Source of the DNA: GCA-001735895 sp964488685
GTDB lineage: Bacteria > Pseudomonadota > Gammaproteobacteria > GCA-001735895
Reading direction: 5' to 3'
DNA: 26,446 bases
NCBI GenBank assembly: GCA_964488685.1
Contig: CAZAVY010000041.1
Span: 1-26,446, forward strand
Shown: in pieces, positions 1-9,130 of the stretch
Numbering within the stretch: position 1 is the stretch's first letter
How the letters are laid out: each line of letters opens with the position of its first letter
The notes under the pieces: model-generated
Database searches by the model: none
Seen by the model: the letters and a program-made list of their open reading frames with translations, nothing else
What the model was told of the DNA's origin: nothing
Made by a program: the position numbers and the translations under genes

Positions 1-72
1 GTAAAAACCGTGACTTCGCGCTGGCTCGATAGTGGACTTGAGGCCGAATATACGATGCCGGTACTGAAGTAA
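1..72 (+). CDS. C-terminal end of an unidentified protein (partial)
   Basis: Frame 1 is open from the window edge to a TAA at 70-72 and encodes 23 residues ending in YTMPVLK. The next plus-strand ORF begins 16 bases later, so the two could share an operon. Too little is present to name a family. The reading frame and the close spacing to the next gene are the only support. Confidence 0.45.
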   Translation, partial: VKTVTSRWLDSGLEAEYTMPVLK

Positions 73-88
73 CGAACCACCGCTTGGT

Positions 89-406
89 TTGAATCCATTA
101 TTATCTATTATCGCCATCCTCATTTCGATGGGGGTGGTTTTTTCTTTGATCCACCTGTTGTCAGCCTGGATGAATGTTTCCGACCCGATCGCCCTGCTCC
201 TGTTTGCGGCGCCGATTACTGGTTACATTTCATATTGTACCCATGAAACTCGCGCCACTGCCATCCGTTCCGCATTGGTCATCTATTGTAGTTTTGGATC
301 GGTGGTTCTTGCTTCCGTCGGACTGGTTTACCGGATCGGGCAGGAGTACCCGCCCGCAATTCTCACCACCGTTGGTAGCGAGACGGTGGTGAGAAATGCG
401 GGCTGA
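89..406 (+). CDS. small putative membrane protein
   Basis: This is a 105-residue ORF with a TTG start; an in-frame ATG 13 codons later (128) is the alternative start. Three hydrophobic stretches (about residues 4-26, 34-49 and 61-82) suggest an inner-membrane protein with three passes. I recognise no family. It lies 16 bases after the preceding partial gene and may be cotranscribed with it. The last 18 codons run through a nearly perfect 20-bp inverted repeat (353-402), one arm of which recurs beside polA, so the natural C terminus may have been replaced when that repeat arrived. A ribosome-binding site is not obvious. A real gene is likely but unproven. Confidence 0.45.
   Translation: MNPLLSIIAILISMGVVFSLIHLLSAWMNVSDPIALLLFAAPITGYISYCTHETRATAIRSALVIYCSFGSVVLASVGLVYRIGQEYPPAILTTVGSETVVRNAG
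353..402. repeat. 20-bp inverted repeat, REP-like
   Basis: The arms 353-372 and 383-402 are reverse complements with one mismatch, separated by 10 bases. The inner 12 bp (TCTCACCACCGT / ACGGTGGTGAGA) pair perfectly. Nineteen bases of the right arm (383-401) recur at 15174-15192 just past the polA stop. It could act as a transcript-end hairpin for the small membrane gene, but no T-tract follows. Confidence 0.7.
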
Positions 407-407
407 T

Positions 408-507
408 ATGTTTTAACTTGCAACGAATTGTTATAGAACGCTTTTTTCTGGAACCATTCTTGTCGAAAACATCAGACTTCATGTTTTCGACAGGGAAGTT
501 AAAACAT
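408..507. repeat. nested palindrome: 12-bp outer arms around a 12-bp inner hairpin
   Basis: The outer arms ATGTTTTAACTT (408-419) and AAGTTAAAACAT (496-507) are perfect complements. Inside them, TGTCGAAAACAT (461-472) and ATGTTTTCGACA (481-492) form a perfect 12-bp stem with an 8-nt loop. The structure fills the gap between a plus-strand and a minus-strand gene that converge here. It may serve as a bidirectional terminator or be a small palindromic mobile element. Confidence 0.65.
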
Positions 508-512
508 GATGT

Positions 513-1220
513 CTAGTTACTAAAACCATAGTCATAGTTTTGAACCCCGCTTGAATTAAATACCTGGGCATGAAATGAGACGATGACGCGATCTTCGGTG
601 CCGTTGTAGGGAAAGGGCATATGCTTGATATGCGCGGGAAACAGGCACAGCTTGCCGTCCTCGGGATAGGAGTCCCAATTGCTATCGTGCAGGTAGAGGT
701 TACCGTAATCACCAAACCCGCCTGCCATATGCTCAACATGTGGCCCGTAAAAACGGGTCACGCCATTGGGTTGCTGGCCCCGATGCGACGCCGCAGAAGT
801 ACTGCAGTCACCTGAACGCACATAATATACTCCCGACCAGGAGCTGTTACCATGCACATGCATTTCGTGGAAGGAATTATGGTTAGAAATCTGGAACCAG
901 AGTCCGGTAATATTAACGCGGATTTTTTCACCCTCCCGCCACATGCCCTTGTTGGCTTCGGTTGCAACTTCCACAATTCCCTGACTTATGAATTCCGCGA
1001 GTTCATTCAATTCCCGGTGCAACGGATACTTATTGAGCAGGTCGTCAGCGCTGGCATAGGCCTGTTGCGGACTGCGTTGCTCAAGATCGCGGTGTTGGTA
1101 AAACAGTTCGAGTAAGGCCGGGTTTACTTTTTGATAGTGTGCAAAACGTTTTGCCAGCATTGTGGTCGGCCACAGCTTGATAATATTCGGATTGCTGCCT
1201 GTTTTTTGTTTTTTCGCCAT
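513..1220 (-). CDS. putative 2-oxoglutarate/Fe(II)-dependent oxygenase
   Basis: The 235-residue protein has the pattern of the bacterial 2OG-Fe(II) oxygenase family described by TIGR02466. Residues 117-130 read FHEMHVHGNSSWSG and are followed by VYYV, matching the family's metal-binding HxH strand (H121, H123). A distal FPAHIKHMPFPY segment (candidate metal ligand H200) is followed by EDRVIVSFH, whose Arg would bind 2-oxoglutarate. The N-terminal 90 residues are helical and lack a signal peptide, so it is cytoplasmic. The substrate is unknown. It starts at ATG 1220 and lies 18 bases downstream of the 315-residue gene on the same strand, so the two are probably one transcription unit. The family is seen from motifs; the function is inferred. 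Confidence 0.75.
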   Translation of the reverse strand: MAKKQKTGSNPNIIKLWPTTMLAKRFAHYQKVNPALLELFYQHRDLEQRSPQQAYASADDLLNKYPLHRELNELAEFISQGIVEVATEANKGMWREGEKIRVNITGLWFQISNHNSFHEMHVHGNSSWSGVYYVRSGDCSTSAASHRGQQPNGVTRFYGPHVEHMAGGFGDYGNLYLHDSNWDSYPEDGKLCLFPAHIKHMPFPYNGTEDRVIVSFHAQVFNSSGVQNYDYGFSN

Positions 1221-1238
1221 GCTATTTATCGAGTTCTG

Positions 1239-2186
1239 CTAGGGTAATGACACCTTGCCATAGCGATGGCATTTTTCAATATAAACCCGGGTACTTTGCG
1301 GCATCGGTACCCGTGCACCTGCGATGTAACTGATCAATCGCCGGCCTTCCTGGATCAGCTCGCGGCCGTAAGCGATACGCATGCGCAGCATTTGGCCCGC
1401 ATTATCGGGTACCCCGGGTTTAAACGCGTCAAGTTGTTCACCCTGCGAAACGAATCCTGGCCAAATGCGAAAAATAATCGGATCCGTTTTAATGGTTTCA
1501 GCAGTTTGCCGCGCCGCACTCGCGTAATCAACAATCAATTTTTCCACTGGCGCAAACATCTCCCGGCTGCAAAATATTTTAATCATGCAATCTGCGACCA
1601 GGTCGATCTCCCGCATACTTTGCGCGATTTTAATAAAGCGCGATTCATAAAAATCAGCCACCGGCATGGTGAAGGCTTTAAACGGTTCACCCCAGATTTC
1701 ATCAATTCCTTCGCAACCACTATGATGTTTGACCTGTTTGCCTAGATCGAGAGCTTCCTGGAAACAATTGCTGCACTGGCGCATCAATTCATTGTTACGA
1801 CTGACCTGTACGCCCAGTTCGCCCAGGTCCACGATCGCGGTAAATAAATCGGTAGCCCGATTGAACAGAGCCCCGGCAAGCATTGCCGCGTTGATGCGCT
1901 TGCGTTGCGGGTCGGTTTCGTTTCGATAGTTTTCGCGGGCGATTTCGAGTCGGTTTCCCGGCGTGTTTATGCCTGCCTCGGTATGATGAAAGGCGCGCCG
2001 CGTAAGACTGTCAATCAACCGCTTACGATTGGTCAAGGTATCTTCGGCCGGTGCATAGTATCGAATCCAGTAACTATCGTAAAAAACATATTCACTGCTG
2101 TCGATGACGCGTCGTTCGCCATTTCTCGTTGAAGAATTACTTTCGGAAGCGGTCGCCATGAAGTTCTGCCATTTGAGATCTGACAA
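1239..2186 (-). CDS. conserved-looking protein of unknown function (315 aa)
   Basis: I do not recognise this protein. It appears mostly helical and soluble, with no signal peptide or membrane segment. Notable features are an aromatic N-terminal stretch (YVFYDSYWIRYYAP, about residues 33-46), a Cys pair QCSNCF near residue 140, and a Cys/His-containing segment HHSGCEGIDEIWGEPF around 154-170. The longest frame begins with TTG at 2186, directly preceded by an in-frame TGA; ATG at 2159 is an equally possible start. The oxygenase gene follows after 18 bases, suggesting joint function. The long antisense frame in this region has no protein-like features, whereas this strand does. Confidence 0.7.
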   Translation of the reverse strand: MSDLKWQNFMATASESNSSTRNGERRVIDSSEYVFYDSYWIRYYAPAEDTLTNRKRLIDSLTRRAFHHTEAGINTPGNRLEIARENYRNETDPQRKRINAAMLAGALFNRATDLFTAIVDLGELGVQVSRNNELMRQCSNCFQEALDLGKQVKHHSGCEGIDEIWGEPFKAFTMPVADFYESRFIKIAQSMREIDLVADCMIKIFCSREMFAPVEKLIVDYASAARQTAETIKTDPIIFRIWPGFVSQGEQLDAFKPGVPDNAGQMLRMRIAYGRELIQEGRRLISYIAGARVPMPQSTRVYIEKCHRYGKVSLP

Positions 2187-2274
2187 TCATAATTCAATAC
2201 GGCTACAATGTTATGAAATCTATTGGGGTAATCAATTATTTTTTTAATGCTGGAATGCAACGATTTGGCCATAT

Positions 2275-2307
2275 GGCTCATCCAGTGAGCCGTTAGCAAT
2301 TTATAAT
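2275..2307 (+). promoter_or_regulatory. possible recC promoter with an adjoining dyad
   Basis: A perfect TATAAT lies at 2302-2307, 30 bases before the recC ATG, with no good -35 hexamer at the proper distance. Just upstream is a perfect 6-bp dyad, GGCTCA (2275-2280) and TGAGCC (2286-2291), overlapping where a -35 would sit. A poor -35 plus a dyad would suit an activator-dependent or repressed promoter. This is inference from position. Confidence 0.35.
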
Positions 2308-2337
2308 AACCGGGTTTCGCAAAATAATACTGCCGCC

Positions 2338-5300
2338 ATGGCGTTAACCATTCTAAGTTCCAACCGCGTCGAAACCCTGCAGTCGAGGCTGACGCAACAA
2401 CTCTCCAGCGTGCCTCTGGCAGACCCTTTTGCGCGCGAGATCATCGTCGTACCTACCTACGCGATGGCACGCTGGTTGAACCTGCGCATCGCGCAGCAAC
2501 AGGGGGTTGCGGCCAATATTCACTACCCGCAGCTCGGAGATTGGATCTGGCAACTGGCGCACGGTATGTTTGCCGATGTGCCGGAGCAGGACCCTTATTC
2601 CGGAGAAATTCTTAAATGGGAAATATTCGGCCTGTTATCCAGAATCGAGGCAGGGGAATTTTTCTCTCCCTTGCGTCGTTACCTCGATGGCGATGACAGC
2701 GGTATCAAGCGGCTGCAGTTAGCACAGCGCATTGCCGAGGCGTTTGATCGCTACCAGCTTTATCGGCCCCATGAAATCCGTGCCTGGTCGGCAGGGGAAG
2801 CGAAGCACTGGCAAGCTAAACTTTGGCGAAAAATCGTCGCCTCACAAAATCAACTGCATCGGGTTGAGGCAATCACCCGGGTTGTCGATCGGCTGGGCGA
2901 TGACACTGTGAGCAGCAAACTGCCGCAACGAATCAGCTTGTTCGCGATGTCACGTCTGGCCCCATTGTTGATTGAATTTATCCACGCTCTGGCGACAAAA
3001 ACCCAGATTTTGATGTACCAGCACAATCCCACGGACCAGTACTGGGCTGACCTGGTCAGCGAAAAGGAGAGGGCCCGGCGACGCCTACAAAATCCTGATC
3101 AGGACGAGTACCTGGATACCAAAAACAACCTGTTAACTTCCTGGGGCAAACAGGCCCAGCAGATGCAGGATTTGCTGCTGGACCTGGGTCCCGTTACCAG
3201 CAGTGAGTCCGATCAGAATCATGCACCCGACAACGACAGCATGTTGCAGCGCTTGCAGGGCAGCCTGTTCGCGCTTGATCAGCCAACGCAGGACTTGACC
3301 GCCGACGATTCAGTCTCGGTGCACATCTGCCACAGCGCCATGCGTGAATGCCAGGTATTGCATGACTACCTGCTGCAGCTGCTGGATCGTCATGCGGAGC
3401 TTCGCTGCGAAGATATTCTGGTTATGGTGCCGGAAATAAGCCTTTACGCACCGTCTATCGAAGCCGTGTTCCAGTTCGACAGTAGCGGCAAACGCCCAAA
3501 TCTCGCCTGGAATATTTCCGATATCAGCGTCGGCGATGGTCACCCCCTGGTCAAGATTTTTATCCAATTGCTAAAGCTACCCCGGAGTCGATTTACCCGT
3601 TCCGAAGTTATGGCGTATCTCGAATGCGCGGAAATTCGAGATCGGTTTGGATTTGACCGGGAAATGATCGCGGAGATTCACCGTCTGATTGAAGCCGCGC
3701 AGGTTCGCTGGGGTGTAAGCGCCTCCCATCGGCAGGACCTGGGACTTCCCGCAATTCATGAAAACACCTGGCAACAAGCCTGGGATCGACTTTTTGCCGG
3801 ATACGCAATGGGCGATATCGAACTCTGGCAGGGAATTGCACCCATCGATGAAATTGACAGCGATGGCGGAGTGGCGATTGCGCGAATGCGCTACCTGTTC
3901 GAGCGTCTGCTTCACTGGCGACAAAAACTCGGCAACGCAGCCGGTGCCAGGATCTGGCAACAGCGACTACACCAGTTAATCGAAGAGTTTTTCTCTTCAC
4001 CCACGACCACCGACGACCCGCTGCAGCCGCTACGCAACGCGATCAGCGCCCTCGGTCACGCGAATACCGATGAGTTAAGCCCGGCCCTGGTGAGCTACTG
4101 GATTGAAAAACAACTGGGGTCAATTCAGCAACCTGGACGGTTGTACTCGGGCGGTGTCACCTTTTGCGGCATGCAGCCGATGCGAAATATCCCGTTCCCG
4201 GTAATCTGCGTCCTGGGAATGCAGGATGATGCCTTCCCGCGCAGGACCCAACTCACCGAATTTGACCTGATGCGCGAGGACTGGCGACCGGGTGATCCGA
4301 AAAGGGGTGACGAAGATCGTTACCTGATGCTTGAAACCCTGCTCTGTGCCAGGCGTTACCTCTACTTCAGTTACCGCGGACGCAGCCTCAGTGACAATAG
4401 CGTATGTCAGCCATCGGTGCTGCTGCGTGAACTACTGGACTATATCGACTCCTGTGCCGAACCCGACAACCGGGCCCTGAGCGAACAGATGACACAGCTG
4501 CATCCGATGCAGGCTTTCAGCGCCAAGAATTTTCAAGCCGCTACACCTGCTTACGATCAGTACTGGTATGACACATCGACCCGACTCGCGACTGGCAACC
4601 CTAAAACCATTCGCCAATCCTGGCCAAGCGAAAAGCTTTCCACGGTATCGACTATCGATCCGCAAATCGACCTGCAAGCGCTGACCCGATTTTTCAGCCA
4701 CCCGCTCCGTTACTTCTTCAATTCGAGGCTGGGCATCAGGATCCCGAGACATCAGGCTTTCGGAGATGAAGAGAATTTTACCCTGAAAGGTTTGCAGAAA
4801 TGGGCGCTGGTGGAATGCCTCGCGAGCAACCTGATAACAGGAAAACAAAATCAACTACTACAGTTTTCCGCACAGGGTTTATTGCCTCACGGCAGTGCTG
4901 CCGGTCATGAATGGGCGCTAGTTCAAACCGAGTATCAAACCTTGTTTCACCGTCTCGAAGAATTCCGCGCTAAATTACCGGTCTCGCGTCAGGTCGATTT
5001 ACGTCTCGATGATGGGCTGCTGTTGTCGGGTGAGGTAAAAGCCTATTATCCGGAAACCGGATTGATGCACTTTAGCGCCAGTAAAACCATCAAAAGCAGA
5101 TCGGTGATTTCACTCTGGCTGAATCATCTCGCCCTATGTGCCACCGGGCAACTGGCACATCACGAGGTCAGCCAATTACTCACTCCGAGCACAACCGAGC
5201 TTCGTTTTCAACCGCTGGAAGCATCCCGGGCCAAAACGCTTTTATGCGGCTATATGGAATTGTTTCGACGGGGGCTCGAAATCCCGATTCCGGTATTCCC

Positions 5301-5526
5301 GAATACCAGTTACGCCTGGGCTAAGCAGGCCGACCCGGAAGACGCCATGCGCAAGGCAATGGAGATCTGGACTGGAGGCTCCTTTAAAAACGCACCGCCG
5401 GGTGAATGCGAAGACGAGTTTGTGCGCCTGGCCTTGCATAACAATACGCTTAAGCCGCTGCAAGATCCGCAATTCCAGGATTACGCCCGACTGATTTACC
5501 AGCCCGCAATCGAACACGGTGGTTAA
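2338..5526 (+). CDS. recC: exodeoxyribonuclease V gamma subunit RecC
   Basis: This is the 1062-residue RecC subunit of the RecBCD helicase-nuclease, somewhat shorter than the roughly 1120 residues of E. coli. RecC holds the complex together, splits the DNA strands and recognises Chi; it has a dead helicase fold and a dead nuclease fold. The N terminus (LTILSSNRVETLQSRL, then IIVVPTYAMARWLNLRIAQQQGVAANI) matches the family start, and FCGMQPMRNIPFPVICVLGMQDDAFPR near residues 610-636 is a typical RecC segment. The ATG lacks an evident Shine-Dalgarno. The stop overlaps the recB start by 8 bases, so translation is probably coupled. It is the first gene of a recC-recB-recD operon without the ptrA insertion found in E. 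coli. Confidence 0.95.
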   Translation: MALTILSSNRVETLQSRLTQQLSSVPLADPFAREIIVVPTYAMARWLNLRIAQQQGVAANIHYPQLGDWIWQLAHGMFADVPEQDPYSGEILKWEIFGLLSRIEAGEFFSPLRRYLDGDDSGIKRLQLAQRIAEAFDRYQLYRPHEIRAWSAGEAKHWQAKLWRKIVASQNQLHRVEAITRVVDRLGDDTVSSKLPQRISLFAMSRLAPLLIEFIHALATKTQILMYQHNPTDQYWADLVSEKERARRRLQNPDQDEYLDTKNNLLTSWGKQAQQMQDLLLDLGPVTSSESDQNHAPDNDSMLQRLQGSLFALDQPTQDLTADDSVSVHICHSAMRECQVLHDYLLQLLDRHAELRCEDILVMVPEISLYAPSIEAVFQFDSSGKRPNLAWNISDISVGDGHPLVKIFIQLLKLPRSRFTRSEVMAYLECAEIRDRFGFDREMIAEIHRLIEAAQVRWGVSASHRQDLGLPAIHENTWQQAWDRLFAGYAMGDIELWQGIAPIDEIDSDGGVAIARMRYLFERLLHWRQKLGNAAGARIWQQRLHQLIEEFFSSPTTTDDPLQPLRNAISALGHANTDELSPALVSYWIEKQLGSIQQPGRLYSGGVTFCGMQPMRNIPFPVICVLGMQDDAFPRRTQLTEFDLMREDWRPGDPKRGDEDRYLMLETLLCARRYLYFSYRGRSLSDNSVCQPSVLLRELLDYIDSCAEPDNRALSEQMTQLHPMQAFSAKNFQAATPAYDQYWYDTSTRLATGNPKTIRQSWPSEKLSTVSTIDPQIDLQALTRFFSHPLRYFFNSRLGIRIPRHQAFGDEENFTLKGLQKWALVECLASNLITGKQNQLLQFSAQGLLPHGSAAGHEWALVQTEYQTLFHRLEEFRAKLPVSRQVDLRLDDGLLLSGEVKAYYPETGLMHFSASKTIKSRSVISLWLNHLALCATGQLAHHEVSQLLTPSTTELRFQPLEASRAKTLLCGYMELFRRGLEIPIPVFPNTSYAWAKQADPEDAMRKAMEIWTGGSFKNAPPGECEDEFVRLALHNNTLKPLQDPQFQDYARLIYQPAIEHGG

Positions 5527-8500
5527 AGTGGCCGGAAATACTACTTCGATAAATCTCGATGCCCGGACGATACTGGATCTTGACCTGAAGGGCATCAAGC
5601 TTATCGAAGCCAGTGCCGGCACCGGTAAAACACATGCCATCGCCGATCTCTACCTGCAGCATGTTCTAGCGGGCCGACAACCCGCGCAGATACTCGTGGT
5701 TACCTATACCAACGCGGCGACGGAAGAATTACGCGGTCGTATCCATAAGCGCCTGTACCAGGCCGCCAACCTGCTTGAAATGGAAATTACCAGTGATGAC
5801 GACCTGTTGACGTTACTGCTGGATAGATATCGAAACCTCGATGAAGATTCGCGCCAGCAGCAGATACGACGTTTACAATTTGCGCTACGCAGCATGGACG
5901 AAGCATCCATCTCTACCATTCACGGCTTTTGCCAGCGCATTCTGCAACAGCACGCGTTATCCGGTAACCAGCTTTTTGAAAGTACGCTGCTGAGCGATGA
6001 CAGTGAAATCTGGGAGGCGGCGATAAAGGACTGGTGGCGTGGACAAACCTACAATCTTGGCAGTGACAACTGGCGATTGATTCGTGGCCATGTTCCTGAT
6101 TTGAAACAATTGACGACCGAACTTCATGAGCTGCGCAACAAACCGTCAGCGCGTTTGCTACCCGAAGGCTTGTTGAGTATCGATGCCCTGTTGCAACAAC
6201 CCCGACAAATTGCCCGATGTCTACATCAGCTTGCGCCACAATGGAAAAAAAATAAATCGGCGCTGGTCGACATCCTGTTACATTCGAAAGTTTTGAGTCG
6301 CCGGCAGGAACTCCCCTACCACAGCAAAAACCTGGCTGGATTGATAGATTCTGCGAATCGTTTTTTTACCGAAATTTCACCCGAGGCGCCATTTGAACAA
6401 TTCGAGTTTTTAAGCTCGGCGCTGCTTCACCAGAATTCGACTAGCAAAAAGCGCGGCCAGGATCCCCTGCTGGATCACGCGTTTTTCATGGCCATCAACC
6501 CAATCGCACAATCCTGGATTGAGTTCAAAGCGACCCTTTCCCCCGCCTTACGCATTGCCGCTTTCAGCTGCGCTTCACGACAGGTGCTGGAAACCAAACG
6601 CGAAATGGCGGTGCTGACCTTCCAGGATCAACTTACCTTGTTACTCGATGCCCTCGAGTCGGACCGCGGGGAAAAACTTGCGCAAACCCTGCGGCGCCAG
6701 CACCCGGTGGCAATGATCGACGAATTTCAGGACACCGATGCGGTTCAGTACCAGATTTTCAAACATATTTACATGGCTTCGGATAATACCAGCCTGACCC
6801 TGATTGGTGATCCAAAACAGGCAATATACAGTTTTCGCGGTGGCGATATTTTCACCTATATGCAGGCCAGGCATCATGGCGGCGTAAAACGCTTCAGTTT
6901 GCAGACAAACCGGCGCTCCCAGCCAGCACTTGTGACCGCGGTCAATCGGCTGTTTTCACATCGGCGCGATAGCTTTATATACCCAGGGTCGATAGATTTT
7001 TCCGAGGTTGCATCGATTCCAGAGAATCAAAGCCGCGAACTCCGCGTACAAGACCACGCAAGCATCGCATTGACTATGTGGCGACTACCCCGAAACCCGC
7101 AAAATGGTAACTATTCACGGCAGGATATGCGCGAAATGATCTATCAGGCGATCGTAACCGAGATTGCGGAATTACTCGGAAATGCGGGCCAACAAGCAGC
7201 GACTATCGACGGGAAACCGGTAGAAAGCGGCGATATTGCAATACTTGTACGACAGGCTAGCGAGGGTCATGCCTTGAGCCAGGTACTACAGGGCAGCGGT
7301 ATTCGCACCGTCACCATCGGACGGGAATCGGTTTTCAATAGCGATGAGGCCGGTGGACTTTACGAGCTGTTGCTAGCCGTTTCTCTGTATCAGAATTCGT
7401 CCGTAGCATCGCGCTCACTTTCATCCTCGCTACTGAAGCAGGATTACCGGCAAATTGCCTCGATTGTCGACAACGATACAGCCTGGCAAGACTGGGTTGA
7501 AAATTTGAGCGAATTGCAACAACTATGGGAACGAAATGGCTTTAGCGCAATGTTTCAGGCATTGCTGCAAGTTTTTGAAATTACCCGTCATCTCGCACTG
7601 CAGGACAACAGCGAAAGACGCATCACCAATTTGCTGCACCTGGGAGAATTGCTGCAACAACAAGCCACTGTCATAACCGGCATGTCTGCTCTGGTCAGCT
7701 GGTTTCGGGAACAGTTTGAAGAAACGGGTAACGAGGCCGCAGAATTGCGCCTGGAAGATGACGAAGCACTGGTCAAGATTGTCACCGTGCATAAATCGAA
7801 AGGTCTGCAATACCCGATCGTGTTCGTACCTTTCCTCTGGTCCTGTAAACAGGCAGATTCAACCTGGGCGGTTTTTTATCACGACGCCGAACTGAATTCA
7901 TGCGTCGACCTCGGTTCAGTGGATTTTGAACAAAACCGGCGGCGCGCTGAAAAGGAGCGCCTCGCGGAAGATATCAGATTGTTATACGTAGCCTTGACCC
8001 GCGCTCGCTCCAAAGTTTATCTGGCCTGGGGTCAGGCCGGAAATGCCGGCAAATCAGGTTATGCGCAGCAAACTGCCCTGGCCTATCTACTGCATTCGCG
8101 GCAAACCCCGCAAGACCTTGAACGGGAGGTACCGAATGGATTTTACAACGGTATGGATTTCGTGGGCGATTTGCAGAATCTGGTCGGTAAAAGTGCCGCC
8201 ACGATTGAACTGGTTCCACTTCCCCGAAAAAACCAGTCTTTGATCAGTCACCGGGAGGAGTCAAAACCACCCGCCGCCCGACTTGCCAAATTTTCCCGTA
8301 GCCAGCTGCCCATCTGGCGAGTACAGAGTTTTACCGGCCTGACCCGTGGTGTTCATCAACCACCCCCTGGCGGAACACTATCCAGTCAAAATGATCCCAT
8401 CCTGGATTTTCCGGCCGGCAGCCACATTGGAGTCATGATACATTCATTGCTTGAAAATCTTGATTTTCAGCTACCGATAAACGAGCAGTGCAAACATTTA

Positions 8501-9130
8501 TTCCCCCGATTTTTACCGGGGTCGGAAATATCAGCGGAGAATCACCAACAGACGTTGATCGCGTGGCTTGAGCATATCGTTCGAACCTCGCTCGATGGCA
8601 GTGAACTGTCACTAATGGTTTTGGCAAACAGCCGGCGACTCAACGAATTCTCGTTTGATTTCGCGCTCGATTATCTGAACATCGAATCTCTTAACCAGCT
8701 TATGCAGTCGCTTTCCCCGATGGCGTTGCAAGCGGTGAACAGTCCGAAGTTCTCCGGCTTGATAAACGGTGTAATTGATCTGGTTTTCGAGTATCAGGGA
8801 CGTTACTTCCTCGTCGATTACAAAAGCAATTTCCTGGGTGGCTGCCTGGAAGACTATCGCCCGGAGCTACTGCAGCAGGCCATGCTGCAGCGGCGCTATG
8901 ATTTACAATCCCTGGTCTACTCGATTGCGCTACATCGCTTCCTGGCACAGCGTTTACCCGACTACGAGTATCAACGACATTTCGGTGGCAGTTATTACCT
9001 GTTCTTACGTGCGATGCGTCTCCAGCACGGCAACCGATATGGCGTTCATTTCGATCGGCCCGAATTCAAAACAATCCAGGCGCTCGAGCAGTTATTCGAG
9101 TTCACCCCTACTGCAGCAATCAACCTGTGA
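5519..9130 (+). CDS. recB: exodeoxyribonuclease V beta subunit RecB
   Basis: RecB is the 3'-5' helicase and sole nuclease of RecBCD, and loads RecA after Chi. All superfamily 1 motifs are present: Walker A ASAGTGKT near residues 31-38, VTYTNAATEELRGRI (Ia), MIDEFQDTDAVQY (II), IGDPKQAIYSFRGGD (III), QTNRRS (IV), TVHKSKGLQYPIVF (V) and LLYVALTRAR (VI). The C-terminal nuclease keeps its catalytic residues in GVIDLVFE (about 1084) and VDYKSN (about 1099), so it should be active. The length of 1203 residues is close to E. coli's 1180. The frame starts with GTG at 5519, overlapping recC by 8 bases; a second in-frame GTG at 5528 could be the true start. The stop overlaps recD by 4 bases. Confidence 0.96.
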   Translation: MVKVAGNTTSINLDARTILDLDLKGIKLIEASAGTGKTHAIADLYLQHVLAGRQPAQILVVTYTNAATEELRGRIHKRLYQAANLLEMEITSDDDLLTLLLDRYRNLDEDSRQQQIRRLQFALRSMDEASISTIHGFCQRILQQHALSGNQLFESTLLSDDSEIWEAAIKDWWRGQTYNLGSDNWRLIRGHVPDLKQLTTELHELRNKPSARLLPEGLLSIDALLQQPRQIARCLHQLAPQWKKNKSALVDILLHSKVLSRRQELPYHSKNLAGLIDSANRFFTEISPEAPFEQFEFLSSALLHQNSTSKKRGQDPLLDHAFFMAINPIAQSWIEFKATLSPALRIAAFSCASRQVLETKREMAVLTFQDQLTLLLDALESDRGEKLAQTLRRQHPVAMIDEFQDTDAVQYQIFKHIYMASDNTSLTLIGDPKQAIYSFRGGDIFTYMQARHHGGVKRFSLQTNRRSQPALVTAVNRLFSHRRDSFIYPGSIDFSEVASIPENQSRELRVQDHASIALTMWRLPRNPQNGNYSRQDMREMIYQAIVTEIAELLGNAGQQAATIDGKPVESGDIAILVRQASEGHALSQVLQGSGIRTVTIGRESVFNSDEAGGLYELLLAVSLYQNSSVASRSLSSSLLKQDYRQIASIVDNDTAWQDWVENLSELQQLWERNGFSAMFQALLQVFEITRHLALQDNSERRITNLLHLGELLQQQATVITGMSALVSWFREQFEETGNEAAELRLEDDEALVKIVTVHKSKGLQYPIVFVPFLWSCKQADSTWAVFYHDAELNSCVDLGSVDFEQNRRRAEKERLAEDIRLLYVALTRARSKVYLAWGQAGNAGKSGYAQQTALAYLLHSRQTPQDLEREVPNGFYNGMDFVGDLQNLVGKSAATIELVPLPRKNQSLISHREESKPPAARLAKFSRSQLPIWRVQSFTGLTRGVHQPPPGGTLSSQNDPILDFPAGSHIGVMIHSLLENLDFQLPINEQCKHLFPRFLPGSEISAENHQQTLIAWLEHIVRTSLDGSELSLMVLANSRRLNEFSFDFALDYLNIESLNQLMQSLSPMALQAVNSPKFSGLINGVIDLVFEYQGRYFLVDYKSNFLGGCLEDYRPELLQQAMLQRRYDLQSLVYSIALHRFLAQRLPDYEYQRHFGGSYYLFLRAMRLQHGNRYGVHFDRPEFKTIQALEQLFEFTPTAAINL

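Noticed and set aside
1266..1745. 159-codon plus-strand frame opposite the 315-residue gene
   Set aside because: Its peptide has no domain or membrane logic and lies wholly inside the minus-strand gene, which has the better protein character and pairs with the oxygenase gene.
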